The position numbers were made by a program, and so were the translations under genes. From Methylotuvimicrobium sp. KM2 (GTDB lineage Bacteria > Pseudomonadota > Gammaproteobacteria > Methylococcales > Methylomonadaceae), in NCBI RefSeq assembly GCF_038051925.1, contig NZ_CP150634.1:124001-188000 (forward strand): a stretch of 64,000 bases of DNA, read 5' to 3'. Shown in pieces: positions 60,851 to 64,000 of the stretch. Under the pieces are notes generated by a model, which searched no databases, was not told the origin of the DNA, and was given only the letters and a program-made list of their open reading frames with translations. How positions within the stretch are numbered: the stretch's first letter is position 1; every line of letters starts with the position of its first letter.

Positions 60851-60956
60851 TATCTTGCCATAGCCGCCGCCAGGGATCTGCGAAATCTAGAGAAGGTATG
60901 ACAAAGCTTAGCTATTCACATTCATGATCGAGGCGAATGCCCAAATGACCGCTTAA

Positions 60957-61105
60957 CCCAGCTTTAACAAGTGTAGTGCCTACCGCCTATGCTATTGAAA
61001 TATAATAATTAAAAATCATGCCAAATTTAACTTTGTAGTGCCATAAAATTAATTATTGCATATTATTCAATAGCCTATTGACGCGTAATGTTAAGGCTGG
61101 GTTAA
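60957..61105. repeat. Family H palindromic element, full copy
   Basis: About 149 bp, from CCCAGCTTTAAC to GTTAAGGCTGGG, with a second inverted pair (GCCTATGCTATTGAAATATAA and TTATTCAATAGCC). The left arm is the reverse complement of window bases 1-54. No gene in 60648-61101. Confidence 0.75.
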
Positions 61106-61476
61106 GGCACTGTAAAGCCGAATTCGAAAATCAGCTTTACAGATGCATAAAGTACCAATGCGATAGCGGCAAGATAAACCAGCAAACGTATAGAGTTATG
61201 CTTTAGATTGCCTAAAAGTGTTGGCGCTTTGCCTTCTTTTTTAAGTTGTTCGTACAATGCTCGTTGGGTCAGCGCACGCTGCTTTTGATATTGATGCAGC
61301 AGGATTTGTGCCTGTTGGAGTTGGGTTTGATCACTAAGCCATAAAGCCGGCATCGAAATTCCCCAGTTACCCGCCGACGTTTCATAAAAGTCGATCGAAT
61401 GTTCGCTTAGAAGTTCGCGTACTTCCTCGGCCTCGTCTTCTGGTACCCCTCTGAGTGAAAATAGTAAATGCGGCAT
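61102..61476 (-). CDS. DUF6164-family membrane protein
   Basis: 124 residues. A soluble domain that begins LLFSLRGVPEDEAEEVRELL with GISMPALW later resembles a DUF2007-like signal-transducer fold, and a C-terminal membrane span (LLVYLAAIALVLYASVKLIF). DUF6164 is uncharacterised. The 5' end lies 517 bp from the next gene. Confidence 0.8.
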   Translation of the reverse strand: MPHLLFSLRGVPEDEAEEVRELLSEHSIDFYETSAGNWGISMPALWLSDQTQLQQAQILLHQYQKQRALTQRALYEQLKKEGKAPTLLGNLKHNSIRLLVYLAAIALVLYASVKLIFEFGFTVP

Positions 61477-61730
61477 AGTTTATGGAAAAAATAATGGGTT
61501 TATTTGTATTGTATGCGATAACGGTGCGCTCTTTCATTGCTATGATTCTAAGTTTATATAATTCAATGGCTTAGTTAATAGGCACTACAATTTTTTGGGC
61601 TCTGCATACGTTAAAAAATGCAAGCCCCCATCAATACCGGAAACACTTAAAAATTCAAAGTGAATTGTAGGCTTCGCTGAGCGTACCTGATGTTGGCGCA
61701 GAGTGCTTCTATATCCGCAATACAAAGCTT

Positions 61731-61793
61731 GGCTTGCCTCGATCGACACATCCCATACCTTTTATTCTTGAACGTTTTTTAATCAAAAGGGAG
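61731..61793. repeat. Truncated family E element
   Basis: Matches the left half of the E copy at 41329-41500 in reverse (TCGATCGACACATCCCATACC...AATCAAAAGGGAG) and ends with the CTCCC end at 61793. The other half is missing. Confidence 0.7.
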
Positions 61794-61803
61794 TAGGGCG
61801 GAA

Positions 61804-61908
61804 ATGAAACAGTCTGTTTCTAAAAATAGGCCAAATGACACAATAAAACAGTGTTATTTAACCTATTTTTTTATTGCTTCCTCTATGATTGTTTTCTTTG
61901 TTCTGTAA
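61804..61908 (+). CDS. Possible 34-residue one-span membrane peptide
   Basis: ATG 61804 to TAA 61908: polar N terminus, then a hydrophobic C terminus (CYLTYFFIASSMIVFFVL). GGAG lies about ten bases upstream (in the E element end). It overlaps the palindrome GAAACAGTCTGTTTC at 61806-61820. Short and without homologues I know, so it could be chance. Confidence 0.3.
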   Translation: MKQSVSKNRPNDTIKQCYLTYFFIASSMIVFFVL

Positions 61909-61994
61909 AATCATGCAGTTATAAGTTGGCATTTATTATGCTTAGATTCATAGTACTGAGTTAATTGCCTAATTGTCTACAGAGGTGAATAAAA

Positions 61995-62225
61995 ATGAGT
62001 CAAGATTTAACGCGTGTGGAAACTGAAGTCAATGTTGATAACAATGGCGCTCTGTTAGTGGGTGCGGGTTTAGCTGTAGCATCCATGATAGTGTTGCCGG
62101 CTTTGGCAATGCGGTTAGGCTTGGGGGCAAGCTTAACCGGTGCATTAAGAATCGCGTTAATGAAAGCATCAAATCGTGCCGCGAGCGGCGCTTATCGATC
62201 ATCGACAAAAACGGCCGCTTCGTAA
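61995..62225 (+). CDS. Small membrane protein of unknown family
   Basis: 76 residues: N-terminal acidic segment, then GALLVGAGLAVASMIVLPALAMRLG (about residues 18-42), then a short positively charged tail rich in Ala and Ser. AGAGGTGA eight to ten bases upstream serves as ribosome site. It opens the run of small proteins toward the HMA gene and may belong with them; a role is not evident. Confidence 0.6.
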   Translation: MSQDLTRVETEVNVDNNGALLVGAGLAVASMIVLPALAMRLGLGASLTGALRIALMKASNRAASGAYRSSTKTAAS

Positions 62226-62242
62226 TTATTCCCTTTGCTAGT

Positions 62243-62293
62243 CAAACTTCGGCGCCGGAGCTTTTTTTAACGGGCTTCCGGCGCCGAAGTTTG
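62243..62293 (+). terminator. Strong hairpin after the 61995 gene
   Basis: CAAACTTCGGCGCCGGA pairs exactly with 62277-62293, with about two more pairs across a bulge and a T-rich loop; TTTTA follows. It is half of a family B repeat in a compact form and probably ends the preceding transcript. Confidence 0.65.
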
Positions 62294-62300
62294 TTTTATG

Positions 62301-62346
62301 ATTGTAACTATTCAGCCCCCGGCAATTATCGATCCCACGCTCTGCA
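62301..62346. repeat. Family F repeat F3 (reverse)
   Basis: Reverse form of F2: TAACTATTCAGCCCCCGG, CAATTATCGATCCCACGCTCTGC. Part of a repeat-rich gap (62226-62961) with no gene. Confidence 0.6.
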
Positions 62347-62459
62347 CTCGCCGTTATACACAAGTACCGGTAAAGGTGCTGAACAGAGTTTATCGAATAC
62401 CTGGGTACGGTACTGTTTGAAAAATCAGTGGATATTGAAAGTCAATGGCTTTCCCTCAC

Positions 62460-62765
62460 CTAGCGTTAGGTGAGGGACGACGAAGGCGTCGCTCCCACAA
62501 AGGGCGGATGCTCTGTGGGAGCGATCCCCAGATCGCGATTTCGAAACCTAGTGTGTTAAGCGACAATCAATGGTATCGAGGCCTCATTAGCTAAGATTGT
62601 AAAACAGTAATTTTTTTCTGGTTCCCACGGTCCTCCGTGGGAACCCATACCTTGTCAGCCGAGGCAAGATCGGTATGCGTTCCCACGCTGGAGCGGTGGG
62701 AACGAGGAAAACGGTAATTTTTGACTTATGTATAACGATGAGCGCTCTGCGTGTGAACGATAGGG
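62460..62765. repeat. Cluster of palindromic repeats
   Basis: Includes GCTCCCACAAAGGGCGGATG/CTGTGGGAGC, TTCCCACGGTCC/CGTGGGAACC and TTCCCACGCTGGAGCGGTGGGAACG. Related to family F and to widespread bacterial palindromes. No coding sequence in the region. Confidence 0.6.
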
Positions 62766-62961
62766 GGTATTAATAATTGCTTATGATTAGTTCCCTGCCT
62801 TTTTCGGGCCGTTCTATACTTTTCTTATCAAGCAACAACCTTTGTTAAATTAAATTGTTATTAGTTCTCATGAACTTGCTTTAGCCCTTACAGTAAGCGC
62901 TTGTTGTGTAAAATTTATTTTGCTAATATCGGCCGATAGGAAATGAAATCAAGAATTCAGA

Positions 62962-63132
62962 ATGAACGATACCAAAAAAGCTTGTGATTTATGTGGTTTA
63001 ACGGTGGAGACGCCGGGGTTCACGTTGAAAACCAATGAAGGTGATAAAGATTTTTGTTGTGAAGGGTGCAAAGGAATCTATCAAATGCTGCACGAGGATC
63101 AAATTCTACCTGAACCCGAAAAGTCCGAGTAA
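62962..63132 (+). CDS. Stand-alone Cys-rich metal-binding domain protein (P-type ATPase N-terminal type)
   Basis: 56 residues, too short for most gene finders: CDLCG near the N terminus and FCCEGCKGIYQML later give four or five Cys. The pattern is that of the small metal-binding domain found at the N terminus of copper- and zinc-type P1B ATPases, here as a separate gene. The ATG at 62962 has AGGAAAT about 20 bases upstream. It is 43 bp before the next gene. Which metal is bound is unknown. Confidence 0.7.
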   Translation: MNDTKKACDLCGLTVETPGFTLKTNEGDKDFCCEGCKGIYQMLHEDQILPEPEKSE

Positions 63133-63175
63133 GCCAACTTCTATCATCAATTTAAATAATTAAGGAAAAGATTAA

Positions 63176-63466
63176 ATGAAACATGTGCACGGCAAAACCG
63201 CACAACAGGGGATGAATTCCATGTCTAAAGAAATTGTTAAAGGTTCGATGGCCTCCGCCACGGTTCAAGGCGGAAGCAAATTGCTCGGTAAAGCAGCCAA
63301 GCATCCGTTATTGGTTTTTGGCTTAGGTGTAGCCGCCGGTTACGTGATCTATAAATACCGTAAGGAAATTATTTCGGGAACCACGAAAGTGGTCGATGCC
63401 GGAAAAGATTTTGTTTTGCAACAAAAAGAAAATTTAGAAGATATCGTTGCAGAAACAAAAGAATAA
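63176..63466 (+). CDS. PacL-like small membrane protein (paralogue of 17318-17581)
   Basis: 96 residues: N-terminal amphipathic part, one membrane span AAKHPLLVFGLGVAAGYVIYKYRKEI (about residues 39-64) and a C-terminal helix (KENLEDIVAETKE). Same core as the protein at 17318. The layout (one span, Glu/Lys-rich helix after it, next to P-type ATPase-related genes) is like the PacL proteins that support mycobacterial P1B ATPases, although the PacL C-terminal metal motif is not present. This relation is inference. Confidence 0.65.
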   Translation: MKHVHGKTAQQGMNSMSKEIVKGSMASATVQGGSKLLGKAAKHPLLVFGLGVAAGYVIYKYRKEIISGTTKVVDAGKDFVLQQKENLEDIVAETKE

Positions 63467-63476
63467 TAGCGTATAT

Positions 63477-63544
63477 ATACCTTTCGCACTTCAAATTTCG
63501 GCAGTGCCCGAGGAGGCGCCGAATTTTTATCTACGATGGGTATA
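63477..63544. repeat. Family B repeat B5, internally deleted
   Basis: Ends TATACCTTTCGCACTTC and GATGGGTATA remain, joined by GAGGCGCCGAATTTTTATC; the core is absent. Sits between the PacL-like gene and the HMA gene. Confidence 0.7.
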
Positions 63545-63670
63545 CTTCGGCCATATTTTGTTATGGCAAGATTATTTTATTCGACGCTGATAAAGATATA
63601 AGCGATAGTGACTGCATTAATCGATAAAAGGGTCGAATAGATCCGCGAATTTGTTTATGCGGAGTATTTA

Positions 63671-63709
63671 ACGGGTGTTCTGTACTGATTTGTCGGAACG
63701 CCCGTTTTT
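63671..63709 (+). terminator. Terminator-like hairpin in the leader of the HMA gene
   Basis: ACGGGTGTTC pairs with GAACGCCCGT (one G-U), followed by TTTTTG. It ends 27 bp before the ATG at 63736, leaving no space for a promoter after it. So it is either the terminator of an upstream transcript or a leader terminator that must be passed to express the HMA gene. Confidence 0.65.
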
Positions 63710-63735
63710 GTTTCTACTAAGGCAATGTTTGAATT

Positions 63736-64000
63736 ATGGCTATCCAAAGAAGTTTTGTGATGCGTTATCGGGAGAACGGGCACGTCAGGTTTCAAATCCC
63801 CTCGGCAGCCTGCGATTCCGCAGCGGCTAAAGCGTTGACCGAAAAATTGCTTGAACTCGAAGGAGTTTATCGGGTCGTGCTATATCGGCGGCAACAAAAA
63901 TTATCGATACGTTTTCAAGAAACGATTTGCGAGTTCGAATCACTGGTCAAGCAGTTGTATAAAATCCTGGACGAAATTGAGAAAGCGAGGCTTTTTAATC
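63736..64000 (+). CDS. HMA_2-like protein, N-terminal part (cut by window end)
   Basis: At least 88 residues, open at the window end. The first 85 residues (SFVMRYRENGHVRFQIPSAAC, then LLELEGVYRVVLYRRQQKLSIRF) have the beta-alpha-beta pattern of a heavy-metal-associated-like (HMA_2) domain without the classic MxCxxC. In relatives this domain begins a P1B-type ATPase. The start ATG is preceded by a leader hairpin. The full protein lies outside, so the ATPase is inferred. Confidence 0.6.
   Translation, partial: MAIQRSFVMRYRENGHVRFQIPSAACDSAAAKALTEKLLELEGVYRVVLYRRQQKLSIRFQETICEFESLVKQLYKILDEIEKARLFN

Noticed and set aside
63545-63670. Known riboswitch (for example NiCo) in the HMA gene leader
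   Set aside because: I could not match any riboswitch consensus by eye; only the terminator hairpin is supportable.

Overview
The window looks like a chromosomal segment of a gammaproteobacterium. It has one complete rRNA operon (16S, tRNA-Ile, tRNA-Ala, 23S, 5S) and housekeeping gene orders familiar from Pseudomonas-type genomes: radC-coaBC-dut-algC-argB, pilT-pilU, priA-argS-SPOR protein, and trpE-G-D-C. The methanethiol oxidase cluster, the MCE lipid transporter with a STAS-MlaE fusion, the ThiS-ThiG fusion and the dense small palindromic repeats fit a Methylococcales-type methanotroph. That placement is inference: no methane or methanol oxidation gene lies in the window.

Layout. 240-2015: MsbA-type lipid flippase. 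2053-8141: rRNA operon with two tandem promoters, boxA sites, processing stems and a terminator. Its 23S gene carries a roughly 290-nt insert at the tip of helix 68, closed by a 17-bp perfect inverted repeat, with an intact-looking GIY-YIG endonuclease ORF that reads on into conserved 23S sequence. 8317-11684: MCE-type lipid ABC transporter (STAS-permease, ATPase, MCE protein, lipoprotein). 12113-17082: an orphan protein, then on the minus strand tetR, a DUF4242 gene, an SBP56-type methanethiol oxidase and a SCO/di-haem peroxidase fusion. The tetR promoter holds a palindromic operator in its spacer, and a similar site lies before the DUF4242 gene. 17318-34848: small membrane protein, yggS, pilTU, djlA, purC, radC, coaBC, dut, algC, argB, DUF4124 protein, proC-yggT, SPL-like radical SAM protein, SDR, dsbB. 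35126-46956: exported methyltransferase-like protein, priA, argS, SPOR protein, trp genes, FAH-family hydrolase. 47131-60647: QseBC-like two-component pair, hemW, pyrE, dynamin-like GTPase, trmB, thiS-thiG fusion, DAHP synthase, ABC exporter, small DUF genes. 61102-64000: DUF6164 protein and a cluster of small membrane and metal-binding proteins leading into an HMA-like gene cut by the window end, probably the start of a P1B-type metal ATPase locus.

Intergenic DNA is heavily colonised by short palindromic, MITE-like elements. I distinguish families A to I. They nest: family B holds D, which holds E (41.2-41.6 kb), and family G holds C, which holds D, plus an H-like piece (54.9-55.4 kb). D always inserted into the same core shared by families B and C and made a 4-bp target duplication; E made a TA duplication.

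The most unusual items are the GIY-YIG insert in 23S helix 68, the compact methanethiol-oxidase operon with its own TetR switch, the nested repeats, and the PacL-like small proteins beside the metal-transport genes.
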